Assembly: GCF_033118175.1 (NCBI RefSeq)
Contig: NC_083681.1
Coordinates: forward strand, 19,920,001 to 19,984,000
DNA from: Dama dama
Lineage: Eukaryota; Chordata; Mammalia; Artiodactyla; Cervidae
Length of the DNA stretch: 64,000 nt
Reading direction: 5' to 3'
Part shown: in pieces, positions 10,446-21,903 of the stretch
Layout: every line of letters starts with the position of its first letter
Position numbering within the stretch: position 1 is the first letter of the stretch
Program-made: the position numbers and the translations under genes
The notes under the pieces: model-generated
Told to the model about the DNA's origin: nothing
Databases searched by the model: none
What the model saw: only the letters and a program-made list of their open reading frames with translations

Positions 10446-12029
10446 CACCTTGACCCTTTCAATTCCTTACTGTGGTTTTCAGTACAGTCAAGAGCTGCTG
10501 TGTTTTGCATCAGTCGTGCCAAGACTGGTGCAGTCTCTCAAGGATTTCATATTTTCACCTTTATAAGTATCACTTTTGCTTATGTTCTTCTGTCTAGAAA
10601 AATATCATTACTTACATGTCTACATTTTGATTAAATTAAGCACCGACTGAACTAGACTGAACTAGGTGGCTGTTTATAGGACCTTAAGGATCATCCAAGT
10701 CAACTTCCCAACATAGTCTCATCCCTCTGGAGGCAGTCTTGCCTGAGATAGGTGTGATCAGGTATTTTTTTCCTTCTGATGAACTAACCAATGAGCCCAA
10801 GCCAGTTGAGTATTTCTGTTAGAGGAAAGGATTAGAAACAAACCAAATAGGAACACAGGCATTTGTCGCTATGCTTTCTTCAAGAAACACTGAGCCAAGA
10901 TCTCGGTGTGGGGCATTTGTGGATGGCCTTTCTTCCAGGGCTTCCAGGACTTGGTTAGGTTTCTTGTTAGAAAATGACCTGGATCTTTTTCATTCTATAA
11001 TGATAGGGATTTAGGTACTTGTATGGTGGTTTTGGAGTAGGAGTTGGTCCTTGAACCCTTCTACTCACTCCTTTTCCCTTTGGGTTTCCTTCCAAGGACT
11101 CTACACATACCAAAAAATGTGAGAAATGCATGACCAGCATTGATAGTAGTAATATGTCCCAGCAAGGACTCGATAGTCAACCACTTTTCCCTCCTGTCCT
11201 CCTACCATGCAGGGCTCCTGTGGTAGAATTGAATTGGGCAGTTAAACTTGAGCTGAAATGCCATCTTCTGCTTCCTTCCTTCTGAAATCTCTGCTTACTC
11301 TCAGTCCCCAATCCTCAGCATAAAGAGGGGATCTTTGAATTGTGACTCAAGGTCAGGCTGATCCAAAGCTGATCCAACTATTAATTCCAGGAGAAAAGGT
11401 GCTGGACATTAACAAGGGGTACATTTATGGCCAGTGTGTTGCCCAAAGTGGGCTGATGTTGTTTGGCTCCAGGCCAGGTCGGCAGCCCAGGTTAGGCTGC
11501 CCGATGGGAGAGGAGAGGACACAGATGAGCATTTCCCCATTGCTTTCTAACTGCTGAGCCCTAGGGAGTGCAGAAGGCAGTGATCTGAGCCCACTGCTCA
11601 TGGTGCATGAATTGAAAAAAGAGAGTGATATTATTCCTGTTTAAGGCACAGGCACAGAACTATCTGGCAAAATGTGCTCTAATGAATGACAGGCTCTGAC
11701 CAATCAGTGAGACAACCCTTTCTCCTATGAAGAGGCTTAGGAAGGAAGTGGAGAGAGTAGGAGTACAAAATTTTTTTCTGGACTGTGGGCCAAGGCCAAA
11801 ATGTATGGAAATAAACTGAGAATTTCCCTTCTTAACAGAACTTTACCATTCATAGAATAAAGGATTATGAATTCACAGACTAATTAAGGAGAAAGCTTAT
11901 ATTCATTACCTGAAATCTAAACTAGAAAAAAGTCAATGCCATTTTAATATTTTCTCATATGACAAGAACTAGTAGACTAATAGCCAAAATTTTGCCTAGT
12001 GAGTTCCCACATTTCTTAACAATACCATC
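10446..12029. other. unassigned sequence, possible L2 scrap
   Basis: No gene recognised. A CCATCTTCTGCTTCCTTCC...CTCTGCTTACTCTC segment around 11260-11310 resembles the 3' part of an L2 element but is too short to call. A 71-codon frame at 11342-11557 has no recognisable similarity. Confidence 0.35.
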
Positions 12030-12140
12030 AAGAAGAGATATGTGACCTTGGACCAAGTCATGATACTTTCCTAGAACTCATTTTCCTCAGCTGTGAAGTG
12101 AAAGTTTTGATTTGAATGTGATCCTTACTGATACTAAGAT
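12030..12140 (+). mobile_element. MIR SINE fragment
   Basis: GTGACCTTGGACCAAGTCA followed by CATTTTCCTCAGCTGTGAAG matches the forward MIR core (vertebrate core-SINE region). No ends are visible. Confidence 0.7.
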
Positions 12141-13364
12141 TTTATGACCCTATGACTTAGAATTATTTATAGTTGCATGAGGTGGTGATTTAAGGAGGAT
12201 TCACTATATTATGTGCTGTTGTGCTCAATAAATGTGTACACACTGACGCTTTTGCATATAAAAGGTCAAAGGAGTGGAATAGAGTGTCATTGGGAAGAGA
12301 AGAGAGGCATTCTGCTTTCAAGGTCAAGGGGATTTAGAAGAACATTTCAGGAATTATCCAAGGATTAATGGATCAGTCACCTGATAGAAGTAGATTTCAA
12401 GCCAGTCGGAGACACTGTGGAATATCAGGAATTGGCAAGACTCTGTCTTAATATATAAAAAGTAAATTATGTATTTATTATGTACATGAAGATACTACTA
12501 TATTTTTCTTTCAATTAACTATTACTTTGTAACCTTTTAATAAGAATATTTTCAACTAGTGGGATGGGAAAAGACACTGCATTTTAGTATGATATATTTT
12601 TCCAGATGTATTAGATGGATATAAATCTAAATGATGTTTTATTCCAGAAAATGATAATCAGAGTTCTTCTGACAGATTATAATCTGCAGTAACATAGGGA
12701 ATATTTTTTAAGTGCTTGTTTTTAAAAGCTTCAAGACTTAAAGATAGCATTAAAAAGATTCTTCTTGGTACAAGTAAATTTATCACAAAAATTTGCTAGG
12801 AAACTGTTTTTATGGATACAACAAAGATAAGTGTGGCAAAGTTCATGAAGTCTGAATTCATGAGGTTTCTCTCTACTCAATATTATCCATTAAACTTCAT
12901 TTCATGCCAGATTATGAGTTAAGTTTTAACTCTTCTAGCCAAACTTGGACTCTCTCACCGATATTTTCACATGAGAAATCCAAATACTGGTAGGAAAATA
13001 TATTTTGTCTATATATAATTCCTAATTTGTGTTGTGCTATTTCAGTATAAAGATAATGACATGAAGTAGAAATTGTCCTTTAATAGACAGATGAAAGTAA
13101 TTACAGTGATTATAATAGAAGCTGGCAAATGTTATAATATATTGACTAATTTAGTTCACATTATAGAAACTATTAAAACTGGAGTATCAAATATTGTGTG
13201 TGATACTTATTAAGAATCATACAACACAAATACCTTTGAAATTGTAACTGTGTGGAATCAGCTCCCATCTTTGTTGACCAAAATTCATGATGCTTGTTCA
13301 CAAATCAATACCTTCTGAAAGTTACTGCCCAACAATATACTCTTCTTTGCATTTTTTTCTGTTC
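12141..13364. other. unassigned AT-rich sequence
   Basis: Long AT-rich stretch with no gene and no repeat that I can name. Confidence 0.35.
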
Positions 13365-13505
13365 TCTCTCTCTCCTTCCTTCCTCCTTTCTTCATCCTTT
13401 TCTTCCTTCCTTCTTCCCCTGCCCCATTCCCCTGCTCCCTTCCTTCTTCCCCTGCCCCATTCCCCTGCTCCCTTCCTTCCCTCACTCTCTCCCTTCTTTC
13501 CTTAA
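13365..13505 (+). repeat. pyrimidine-rich tract with 33-bp tandem duplication
   Basis: About 140 bases are nearly all C and T. Within it a 33-bp unit is present twice in a row (13405-13437 and 13438-13470). Open frames that cross it are low-complexity and not credible genes. Homopurine-homopyrimidine DNA of this sort can form triplex structure. Confidence 0.9.
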
Positions 13506-14879
13506 GATCTTTAGGAACTTGCCTCTCTCTCCCTGGGTATTTACACTCGAGGAGTTCCTTACTCAATCCCTTTGTCTTGACAGAGGTGGAGACACTAAGA
13601 AATAGCCACATAGTCAGAAGCCAGAGATTGAGAAGGGAGAAAATCTTCACATTTTTCAAAATATCTTGGTCCATAATTCTAATGCTGTTCCACTAACTGG
13701 AGATGAAAAGCACTGGATAATATCAACAGATAAAAGAGACTGTATCAGAGCTGGGGTCATCCTTTCTCCTTTGCTGACTGCTTTCTACTTGCATGATTTC
13801 CTTCCTGCTAGACCTTTTTGGACAGTTTTTACTTTCGAGGTTGACTCGACACTGGTTTAATCTGGAGACCCCGGCCTGCTCAGTCTTTGCTCTCTCTTCC
13901 TACTTCCTTCTCAGGACTGATGCTACTTTTCAGCAACCCTTGCAAAAAAAAATTTTTTTTTTCAACATTCTCAGTAAAACCAGAATCCTAATTATCCCTC
14001 CTGAAGCAGATGGCCTAGTGCCACCTGCTCCCCCCTTCTCCTCTCTCCAAAATAAATTTTCCTCTTGACCAAACTCTCTTGATTTTGCATTAGCATTTTA
14101 TAGCTTTGTACAAAATTGTGCAGTACTTAAATCACACATAATTACGATCCCTGCCAGCAAAGCTTGCCACCCAGGATGGAAATGGGATAGACCTAGAAGA
14201 AACCAGAGAAGAATCAGCCATTTGAAAGGGGAATGAAGTGCTTGCAATTGGCTGTCTTCTGTTAGAAATACTGAGAACTCAGACTATCAGTTCTTAACCC
14301 ACCCACAGTCTAGTGAGTAATTCAAAAAGCCTTATTCGGATCAGGTTGTGAAGTATTACCATGTGCCTCTATCTGGCAGTAACAGCTTTCTAGGTCTTTG
14401 AAAGGATTCAGGGAAATTGAGAATGATTATATCTGTGAAGGAGGCTTGGGGCAAGGAAGGCCACGATGGTCTTGCAGGACCACTTCTTTCCGTGGAGGAA
14501 GATATGATTAATTCCAGTGAATGTTCGATGAGCTGACTTTTTGTTATCCCTTTATTTAAAAAAGTTTCCAACTACTGTGTTAGTTTTCTTTTATTCTCCC
14601 ATGGTTCTGAGACAGTTTTTTCCCTTCAGTTTTCAGAATGCTCAAGTGAAGTAAAATAATTTTTGATATTGGCCAAAGTCAAATATACTTACATTAAATT
14701 TTGCAGAGCAAATTGTCAGTAATTTTTAATATAACCCATGCATTCCAGGTTCTAACAGCTGAAGGCCCACAGTTAAAGAGTGGACTTGTGAAATTCTCAA
14801 AATTCCTGATTTGCTGATGGTACCTGTCTTGTTCCTATGCTATGTAATTTTCTTATTTTAATGAAATTTGGGGGCAGCT
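13506..14879. other. unassigned sequence
   Basis: No gene or family recognised. A run of nine A followed by ten T (13944-13962) is a perfect AT palindrome. Confidence 0.35.
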
Positions 14880-15215
14880 TAATATATCTACTGAGCAGGT
14901 GCCATTTGATACTAGCCCATTCATATCCTGTCTTTGCACATGATGCCTCCTCTCCCTAAACTGTCCTTTCTTCACCTTAATAAGCTTTTTCTAATTCACC
15001 ATCTACCTCAGTCCCTACAACTTAAAGTTAACCTTTCTCACACTTGAGTTCTGTGTGATTCTTTGGCACTGTTACATTTCTGTTTACTTGGCAGCCTTTC
15101 CACATGAGACGGTGATTTCTTGGAGACAAGAAGCTGTGTCTTTTTGCCTTAGTTTTTACTGCATTCTCAGTGCCCATCACAATTCTGGGCACACAGTAAG
15201 CACCACAGAAGGAAG
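14880..15215 (+). mobile_element. L2 LINE 3' fragment
   Basis: The segment carries the typical L2 3' order: GATGCCTCCTCTCCC near 14941, then TCTGTTTACTTGGCAGCC, a CTTGGAGACAAGAAGCTGTG block, and a terminal CAGTGCCCATCACAATTCTGG...GGCACACAGTAAGCACC. It is an ancient, non-functional fragment. A Bov-tA fragment follows immediately. Confidence 0.7.
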
Positions 15216-15335
15216 GAATTAGTCCCTCAGTCGTGTCCGACTCTGCAAAACCGTGGGCTGTAGCTCACCAGGCTCCTCTGTCCACGAAGTTCTCCAGGCA
15301 ATAATACTGGAGTGGATAGCCACCCAGTATGGATG
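15216..15335 (-). mobile_element. Bov-tA SINE fragment
   Basis: Reverse-oriented body of Bov-tA: CAGTCGTGTCCGACTCTGC, CCAGGCTCCTCTGTCC, then CAATAATACTGGAGTGG. The tRNA head that should follow on the plus strand is missing, so this copy is 5'-truncated. Confidence 0.85.
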
Positions 15336-15762
15336 TCCACACCATCTTCATTCCTTCCTTGGAAGAAAGTGGACCTGCAACAATGTTGAGCTATCAGGAG
15401 TTGTGGATTCAGGCACAGGTGTTGTGTTGGCTGTCTTTAGGGTCATAATGACCACCTGGGCTAAGGTGGAAAAAACAATCTTTTAAAGATGTATTGAAGG
15501 TCTGACATAGAGATTGACATCCATTTTCTCATACAAAGGAAAAGAGCACATTACCATTAGTTCAAGGTAGCACCCTCTGTTCCCTGTTTGAAAGAATAAC
15601 AATGGTTGTTGAAATATCTATGAAATGTAGCAAAAGAAGTAAAATTTTGTAAAAAGTAAAAGATAAAATATTTAAAATTAACTTGTCACTAAAGACCAAT
15701 AAAACTCTGAAAACATTAAAATTATTTTATATCCTGTAACTCTTGATCCTGTTACAGTATCA
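15336..15762. other. unassigned sequence
   Basis: Nothing recognised between the two Bov-tA copies; A-rich in its second half. Confidence 0.35.
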
Positions 15763-15957
15763 CAGACTTCCCAGGTGGCTCAGCTGCTAAAGAATCTGCC
15801 TACAATGAGGGAGACCTGGGTTCGATCCCTGGGTCAGGAAGATCCCCCTGGAGAAGGGATAGGCTGCCCACTCCAGTATTCTGGCCTGGACTGTATAGTT
15901 CATGGGGTTGCAAAAAGTCGGACACGACTGATTGACTCTCACTTCAACACTTGATAC
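15763..15957 (+). mobile_element. Bov-tA SINE
   Basis: Starts CAGACTTCCCAGGTGGCTCAG and retains a good B-box region (GGTTCGATCCCTGGGTC). It ends with AAAAAGTCGGACACGACTGATTGAC and a short tail. The central body is slightly shortened. I could not fix a target duplication. Confidence 0.9.
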
Positions 15958-16098
15958 ATAAAATATATAACACATGTTATAAAACAACTGTATTCTTAAA
16001 ATATGCTTTACAACATATATGTAATATATGTGTAATAAATTAAACACTAGGAACTCACCACCAGCTTGAAAACTAGTACATTAAAAATGTACTGGTGA

Positions 16099-16553
16099 TT
16101 TATGTCGGAGAGTGTTTTGCCTATGTTCTCCTCTAGGAGTTTTATAGTTTCTGGTCTTACATTTAGATCTTTAATCCATTTTGAGTTTATTTTTGTGTAT
16201 GGTGTTAGAAAGTGTTCTAGTTTCATTCTTTTACAAGTGGTTGACCAGTTTTCCCAGCACCACTTGTTAAAGAGGTTGTCTTTTTTCCATTGTATATCCT
16301 TGCCTCCTTTGTCAAAGATAAGGTGTCCATAGGTTCGTGGATTTATCTCTGGGCTTTCTATTCTGTTCCATTGATCTATATTTCTGTCTTTGTGCCAGTA
16401 CCATACTGTCTTGATGACTGTGGCTTTGTAGTAGAGTCTGAAGTCAGGCAGGTTGATTCCTCCAGCTCCATTCTTCTTTCTCAAGATTACTTTGGCTATT
16501 CGAGGTTTTTTGTATTTCCATACAAATTGTGAAATTCTTTGGTCTAGCTCTAT
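16099..16553 (-). pseudogene. L1 ORF2 segment, inverted
   Basis: On the minus strand it reads as L1 ORF2 downstream of the reverse transcriptase domain (GAGGINLPDFRLYYKATVIK, YWHKDRNIDQWNRIESPEIN). The frame is open throughout, but it is detached from the rest of ORF2 by inversion and cannot be translated as part of the normal protein. Confidence 0.92.
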
Positions 16554-17389
16554 GACCCACCTCCCAGAATATTGGAAATAAAAGCAAAACTAAACAAATG
16601 GGACCTAATGAAACTTAAAAGCTTTTGCACTACAAAGGAAACTATAAGTAAGGTGAAAAGACAGCCCTCAGATTGGGAGAAAATAATAGCAAATGAAGAA
16701 ACAGACAAAGGATTAATCTCAAAAATATACAAGCAACTCCTGCAGCTCAATTCCAGAAAAATAAATGACCCAATCAAAAAATGGGCCAAAGAACTAAACA
16801 GACATTTCTCCAAAGAAGACATACAGATGGCTAACAAACACATGAAAAGATGCTCAACATCACTCATTATTAGAGAAATGCAAATCAAAACCACAATGAG
16901 GTACCATTACACGCCAGTCAGGATGGCTGCTATCCAAAAGTCTACAAGCAATAAATGCTGGAGAGGGTGTGGAGAAAAGGGAACCCTCTTACACTGTTGG
17001 TGGGAATGCAAACTAGTACAGCCGCTATGGAAAACAGTGTGGAGATTTCTTAAAAAACTGGAAATAGAACTGCCATATGACCCAGCAATCCCACTTCTGG
17101 GCATACACACTGAGGAAACCAGATCTGAAAGAGACACGTGCACCCCAATGTTCATCGCAGCACTGTTTATAATAGCCAGGACATGGAAGCAACCTAGATG
17201 CCCATCAGCAGACGAATGGATAAGGAAGCTGTGGTACATATACACCATGGAATATTACTCAGCCATGAAAAAGAATTCATTTGAACCAGTCCTAATGAGA
17301 TGGATGAAGCTGGAGCCCCTTATACAGAGTGAAGTAAGCCAGAAAGATAAAGAACATTACAGCATACTGACACATGTATATGGAATTTA
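16554..17389 (+). pseudogene. L1 ORF2 C-terminal segment
   Basis: About 279 codons of open ORF2 C-terminus from DPPPRI to the natural stop. The Cys-rich zinc-knuckle-like motif is intact: C-x3-C-x7-H-x4-C in CWRGC...HCWWEC. The final MEYYSAMKKN region is normal. The reverse transcriptase and endonuclease domains are absent because of 5' truncation and inversion, so there is no function. An internal ATG lies at 16572. Confidence 0.92.
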
Positions 17390-17740
17390 GAAAGGTGATA
17401 ACGATAACCCTATATGCAGAACAGAAAAAGAGACACAGAAATACAGAACAGACTTTTGAACTTTGTGGGAGAAGGTGAGGGTGGGATATTTCAAAAGAAC
17501 AGCATGTATACTATCTATGGTGAAACAGATCACCAGCCCAGGTGGGATGCACGAGACAAGTGCTCCGGCCTGGTGCACTGGGAAGACCCAGAGGAATCGG
17601 GTGGAGAGGGAGGTGGCAGGGGGGATCGGGATTGGGAATACATGTAAATCCATGGCTGATTCATATCAATTGTATGACAAAACCCACTGGAAAAAAAAAT
17701 AATAATAATAAAAAAAAAAGAAAAAAAAATGTACTGGTGA

Positions 17741-18439
17741 AAGAACTGTTTACAAAGATGTAGGCAAGGTAGGCCTATGTTCAGAAAACATATGTTGATT
17801 AATAACAGCATGCAAGGCTCTCTCTGTCTTACTTCTGCTTCCCTTTATATAATAGTTAAATTACCAAGTGCTACATGAAACTCTAAGGAGATAAATTTGA
17901 GACTAAAGATATTAACAACAGTGTTGTCTGAATCAGTTCCTCCTTTAGAATACAGACTATTTAGATGCTTTATTGGCAAAGACAAATATAATTGTACATT
18001 AAATGACTGTCATGTTCTGACTTCTAACTTCCCTAAGCAATATTTATGGAATTGCTTTGCTCCAAACCTGACCAAAAGCTACCAGCTGCCTTAAATAATA
18101 TTCTCTAAGATAGTGTTGGCCAGTAGAGCTTTCTGCAATGATGGAAATGTCCTAGGAGGCTTTCATCAGCCAGTTTACAGGCAAAGACCAGGAAAACAAG
18201 TAGCAGATGGGAATGAAGACAGGGATGGATATTGAGGAAGGCAGATGTGCTTGGTCTCTATGTAGCTATGTAGTGAAGTCTGTCCTAATAAATGAAAGAA
18301 TTCCAGATTGGTGGTATATGTGGGTTTCACTATCTTCTCTCCCCACTCCCTGTGCTGCCTCCAATGACACTATAAATATTTTGTCACTTCAAACAGTTTT
18401 AAGTGCCTGTCACTTTTACTTATCCTGTTTACTCTGTTG
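17741..18439. other. unassigned sequence
   Basis: No gene or named repeat. A 155-codon plus-strand frame at 18207-18674 extends into the neighbouring L2 remnant and has no recognisable similarity. Confidence 0.4.
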
Positions 18440-18712
18440 TGAAGGTCTTTATCCCCACTTTGCTACCAGTCTACTCATCCTTGAGATGGTTCGTCTCAGA
18501 TACAGCCTTCTCTCATCACAAGGATTGGTTCCCTGTGCTCCCAAGCTGTGTGGTTATAATTCTTCCATCTTCTTATTGTTGACTGTGCGGAGATCATCCC
18601 ACTATACTCTCACCCCTCTTGGGGAACTTGCTTACGCACTGCAGCACAGCTTTATTTTCCATCTCTCGGCATGATAGGCACCATAGTAGGTTCTTTTAAA
18701 AATGTCTGTTGA
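18440..18712 (+). mobile_element. L2 LINE 3' fragment, split by L1
   Basis: L2-like sequence (ACTTTGCTACCAGTCTACTC, then CATGATAGGCACCATAGTAGG) ending TTCTTTTAAAAATGTCTGTTGA, close to the L2 3' terminus. A young L1 inserted in that terminal A-rich part. Confidence 0.55.
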
Positions 18713-19252
18713 GCAGACAAATGGATAAGGAAGCTGTGGTACATATACGCCATAGAATATTACTCAGCCATTAAAAAGAATTCATTTGAATCAGTTCTAA
18801 TGAGATGGATGAACCTGGAGCCCATTATACAGAGTGAAGTAAGCCAGAAAGATAAAGACCAATACAGTATACTAACACATATATATGGAATTTAGAAAGA
18901 TGGTAATGATAACCCTATATGCCAAACAGAAAAAGAGACACAGATATACAGAACAGACTTTTGGACTCTGCGGGAGAAGGCAAGGGTGGGATGTTTCGAG
19001 AGAACAGCATCGAAACATGTATATTATCTAGGGTGAAACAGATCACCAGCCCAGGTTGGATGCATGAGACAAGTGCTCGGGTCTGGTGCACCGGGAAGAC
19101 CCAGAGGGATTGAGTGGAGAGGGAGGTGGGAGGGGGGGATCCGGATGGGGAATACATGTAAATCCATGGCTGATTCATGTCAATGTATGACAAAAACCAC
19201 TACAATATTGTAAAGTAATTAGCCTCCAACTAATAAAAATAAATGGAAAAAA
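18713..19252 (+). mobile_element. L1 insertion, 5'-truncated (540 bp)
   Basis: Contains the last part of ORF2 (KLWYIYAIEYYSAIKKN) and the complete ruminant L1 3' UTR, ending ACTAATAAAAATAAATGG plus poly-A. AAAAATGTCTGTTGA is repeated exactly at 18698-18712 and 19253-19267. No intact coding capacity. Confidence 0.95.
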
Positions 19253-19267
19253 AAAAATGTCTGTTGA

Positions 19268-19884
19268 TGTCAGTGAGGGCACTCCACTTCTGTGATAGAA
19301 GTGAAGAATTCCATTGACAGTTGTAAAGCTAGAGATCCAGCAGTGTCAAATGACAAATACCAAAGGCATCAGAGTAAAACTTCACTTGTCTTTATATATT
19401 TCTTCCTGTCATGTATTTCCAGCAGATCTAGGGTGTGTTTTAACAAGTGACCTGAGTAGCTACAGGCAAGACTAAATAGGCTTGGAAAAGAAGAGTCATT
19501 TGAAGACTTTCATCTTCCAAGGATTACTTTACCTTTCTTTGTAGTTCTCAGTGAGAACAAGTAAAACAAAAGAAAAAATTCATTGCCTGCAAATTCAATC
19601 TGTTCAGAGGGACTTACAAGTGGATGTGAATTCATTTAATACAAACAGAAGCCTTAAGTACCCAGAGACATAAGTTAAAAGAGTGAACTGTGGCTTCTGG
19701 GAGGTTGGTGCAAATTTGTTCCCAAATCTAGGGCTGACAGTTGTGGTCAGGCTCTCTGTCCTTGGTTCAAGACTATCCTCTGATAGTGTCCCTCAGAGGC
19801 ACCTCAAATGATACTTTGGGAGATCCATCAGATCTCCACCCAGGCTGGGCCAGTAATTAGCTGGGGTGCCTAGGGGCTCAATTA
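19268..19884. other. unassigned sequence
   Basis: No gene or named repeat seen. Confidence 0.35.
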
Positions 19885-20135
19885 ATGATAATAATCAGTA
19901 ATATTTACTAAGCATTTATTTGTTCCAGGTGCTGCTCTAAGCCTTTCATATGTGGGAACCTATTTAACTGTCCTGACAATCCTTTGTCACAGGACTTAGA
20001 TGCTACTATAATCATCCCCATTTTGCATCTGAGAAACTGTGGCCCAGAGAAAACAAATACCTTACCTAAGGTCTCATAGCTTGTTTCTGGTTGTGCAGGA
20101 CTGAGACTCAAGCTATCTGTCTAGAGTTTGCATGG
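19885..20135 (-). mobile_element. MIR SINE, nearly complete
   Basis: A well preserved reverse MIR: TTACTAAGCATTTATTTGTTCC, GGTGCTGCTCTAAGCC, CCCCATTTTGCATCTGAGAAAC, then GGCCCAGAGAAAACAAATACC and CTAAGGTCTCATAGCTTG. It covers most of the family consensus. Confidence 0.87.
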
Positions 20136-20237
20136 GTCAGAACAGTGCTGGTCTGATCCCTCAGTGGGGCTGAAGGGGCTTGGAGGATGTATGTATGCAT
20201 TGCCCAGCGTGTTCTTTTGGATGGTGTTCTGGAGGAA

Positions 20238-20560
20238 GTTGAAAGTGAAAGTGAGAGTCGCTTAGTTATGTCTGATTCTTTGCCACCACGTGGACTATAG
20301 AGTCCATGGAATTCTCTAAGTCAGAATACTGGAGTGGGTAGCCTTTCCCTTCTTCAGGTGATCTTCCCAACCCAGGAATTGAACCCAGGTCTCCCGCATT
20401 GTAGGCGGATTGTCTACCATCTGAGCCACCAGTGAAGCCCAGGAATACTGGAGTGGGTAGCCTCTCCCTTCTCCAGCAGATCTTCCTCACCCAGGAATCG
20501 AACCTGGGTCTCCTGCATTGCAGGTGGATTCTTTATCAGCTGAGCTACCAGGGAAGCCCT
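20238..20560 (-). mobile_element. Bov-tA-type SINE with duplicated tRNA head
   Basis: On the plus strand, a reverse body (GTGAAAGTGAGAGTCGCTTAG) is followed by two successive reverse head units of about 120 bp. Both begin with GAATACTGGAGTGGGTAGCC (about 20323 and 20442) and both end in GAGC(C/T)ACCAGxGAAGCCC. Each head has a recognisable B-box complement, GAA(T/C)(T/C)GAACC. The element is therefore dimeric at its 5' end, unlike the single-headed copies elsewhere in the window. Confidence 0.88.
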
Positions 20561-20563
20561 CGG

Positions 20564-20890
20564 ATGAAGCTGTGTCCTCCCCAAAATTCATATTTTGAAG
20601 TCCCAGTATCCCCAGTACCTCAGAATTTGATTTGGTTTGGTAGATAGTCTTTAAAGAGGTAATTAAGTTAAAATGAGGTCATTAAAGTGGGTCCTAATCC
20701 AATGTCCTTGTCAGAAGAGTAAATTTGGACACAGGCACGTACAGAGGGAAGGCGGCCTCAAAAGAAACCAACCCTACCGACATCTTGGGCTTAGACTTCT
20801 AGTTTCCAGACTATGAGAAGATAAATTTCTGTTGTTTGACTCACCCAGTCTGTTGAGCTTTTTATGGCGGCCTGGGCAAAGAATACAGAT
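20564..20890 (+). mobile_element. MaLR (MLT1-like) solitary LTR remnant
   Basis: The sequence shows the order typical of these non-autonomous ERVL-related LTRs: CCCCAAAATTCATATTTTGAAG, CCCAGTACCTCAGAATTTGA, TTAAAGAGGTAATTAAG, GGTCCTAATCCAATG, and a terminal GAGAAGATAAATTTCTGTTG...CACCCAGTCTGTTG. It has no coding region and no second LTR nearby, so it is an ancient solo LTR. The neighbouring Bov-tA inserted at its left edge. The exact subfamily is uncertain. Confidence 0.75.
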
Positions 20891-21099
20891 GGTCAGAGGT
20901 GGTCTGAGCTATGCCCGCCTTTATTCTCCTAAACAGTATTTCTAAGGAGCAACGCTGGGCATCCCTGTCCAGGTGGTCTAGGCTGAGGGTCAGGATTCCT
21001 GTGGCTCTGTGCTCTTTGTTTGGTGGCTACTGCTCATCGGAACCCTCTGCCCTTCCAGTCCGCAGCCCACCGACTTCTGGCCACTATTGGGTTTATGTC

Positions 21100-21318
21100 C
21101 TTTGCTCAGTTGCTTGAGTCACGTCCAGCTCTTGGCGACCCCATGGACCGTAACCTGCCAGGCTCCTCTGTTCATGGGATTTTCCCAGCAACAGTAGTGG
21201 AGTGGGGTGCTGTGCCCTCTTCCAGGGGATCTTCCCAGCCCAGGGATCAAACCCTCGTCTCTTGCATCTCCTGCATTGCAGGTGAATTCTTTTCCTGCTG
21301 AGCCACCGGGAAAGCCCC
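21100..21318 (-). mobile_element. Bov-tA SINE
   Basis: Reverse copy: TTGAGTCACGTCCAGCTCTTGGCGACCCCATGG-like body, then TGGAGTGGGGTGCTG, a B-box complement near GGGATCAAACCC, and GAGCCACCGGGAAAGCCCC. A small extra CTTGCATCT-type duplication lies in the head. Diverged but complete. Confidence 0.9.
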
Positions 21319-21859
21319 TGTTATAGGCCCTTGTTAAATCCTCATCAAGTACAACATAGTAAACTGCAGTGAGTTTTCTGAGAAAGACATTTGGCTGAAG
21401 ATCTTTGGGCCTTTCTTTCCTAACACAGGGCTCCATGGAAGCTGAACCCAAAGCAGGTGGTTGAAATTTACACAGAACCCCTCCTCCCTTACTTCCTAAC
21501 ACTGAGAAGCCCAAGGAGAAGAAAGCTCTTGGGTCATCCTGATAGAGGCTGTATCCTAAATACTGAAGACTTGTCCCCCCCAAGCTCATTAGAATATATG
21601 GACGATTAGAAGATCCAATTAAAACAAGGTCTCAAATGGCATTCTCTTAATGTGTCTGAGCTTGGTATCAGGTAGGCCAGAGGAGATTGGATCTAAATTC
21701 TATTCTGTTTGCATGCTTATGCAAATATCTCTGCTTTGTTTCATGGACCAAAATATCTTTTTAATAGGCTTCCAGCATGGAAAACTACGTGCCATTAAAA
21801 CGGAAGTGATTTCTAGTCTCCCATCTTCTCATGTTGGCCTAGGCGGAGAAAAATGGCCA
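21319..21859. other. unassigned sequence
   Basis: No gene or named repeat recognised. Confidence 0.35.
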
Positions 21860-21903
21860 TGTGCGTGTGTGCACGCACACACACACACGTACACACACAC
21901 ACA
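21860..21903 (+). repeat. imperfect (CA)n microsatellite
   Basis: A GTGTGTGCACGC part is followed by two CA blocks separated by CGTA. The TG-to-CA switch makes the centre self-complementary. Confidence 0.9.

Larger units (their letters stand above)
16099..17724 (+). mobile_element. young L1 insertion with 5' inversion (twin priming)
   Basis: AAAAATGTACTGGTGA occurs perfectly at 16083-16098 and 17725-17740 and brackets the whole element. The first part (16099-16553) is ORF2 sequence on the minus strand. From 16554 onward the sequence is plus-strand ORF2, 3' UTR and an interrupted poly-A tail. In L1 sense the inverted part ends at ...SDIN and the direct part begins at DPPPRI. Comparison with the full-length L1 at 31657-40905 shows that only about 18 bp between those points is missing. 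This is the signature of twin priming during target-primed reverse transcription. The perfect duplication and long clean ORF suggest it is fairly young. Confidence 0.96.

Noticed and set aside
13285..13674. 129-codon minus-strand frame with Glu/Gly/Arg-rich repeats
   Set aside because: Product of the polypyrimidine tract and its 33-bp duplication; no family resemblance.
15778..15850. Possible functional tRNA gene from the B-box motif
   Set aside because: The tRNA-like part is the head of a Bov-tA SINE; it lacks a foldable acceptor and anticodon arm typical of a real tRNA gene.
16572..17390. 272-codon open frame as a host gene
   Set aside because: It is the C-terminal part of L1 ORF2 and lies inside a TSD-flanked, inverted L1 insertion.
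20564..20890. Possible complete endogenous retrovirus
   Set aside because: Only one ancient LTR-like segment is present, with no internal coding sequence or partner LTR.
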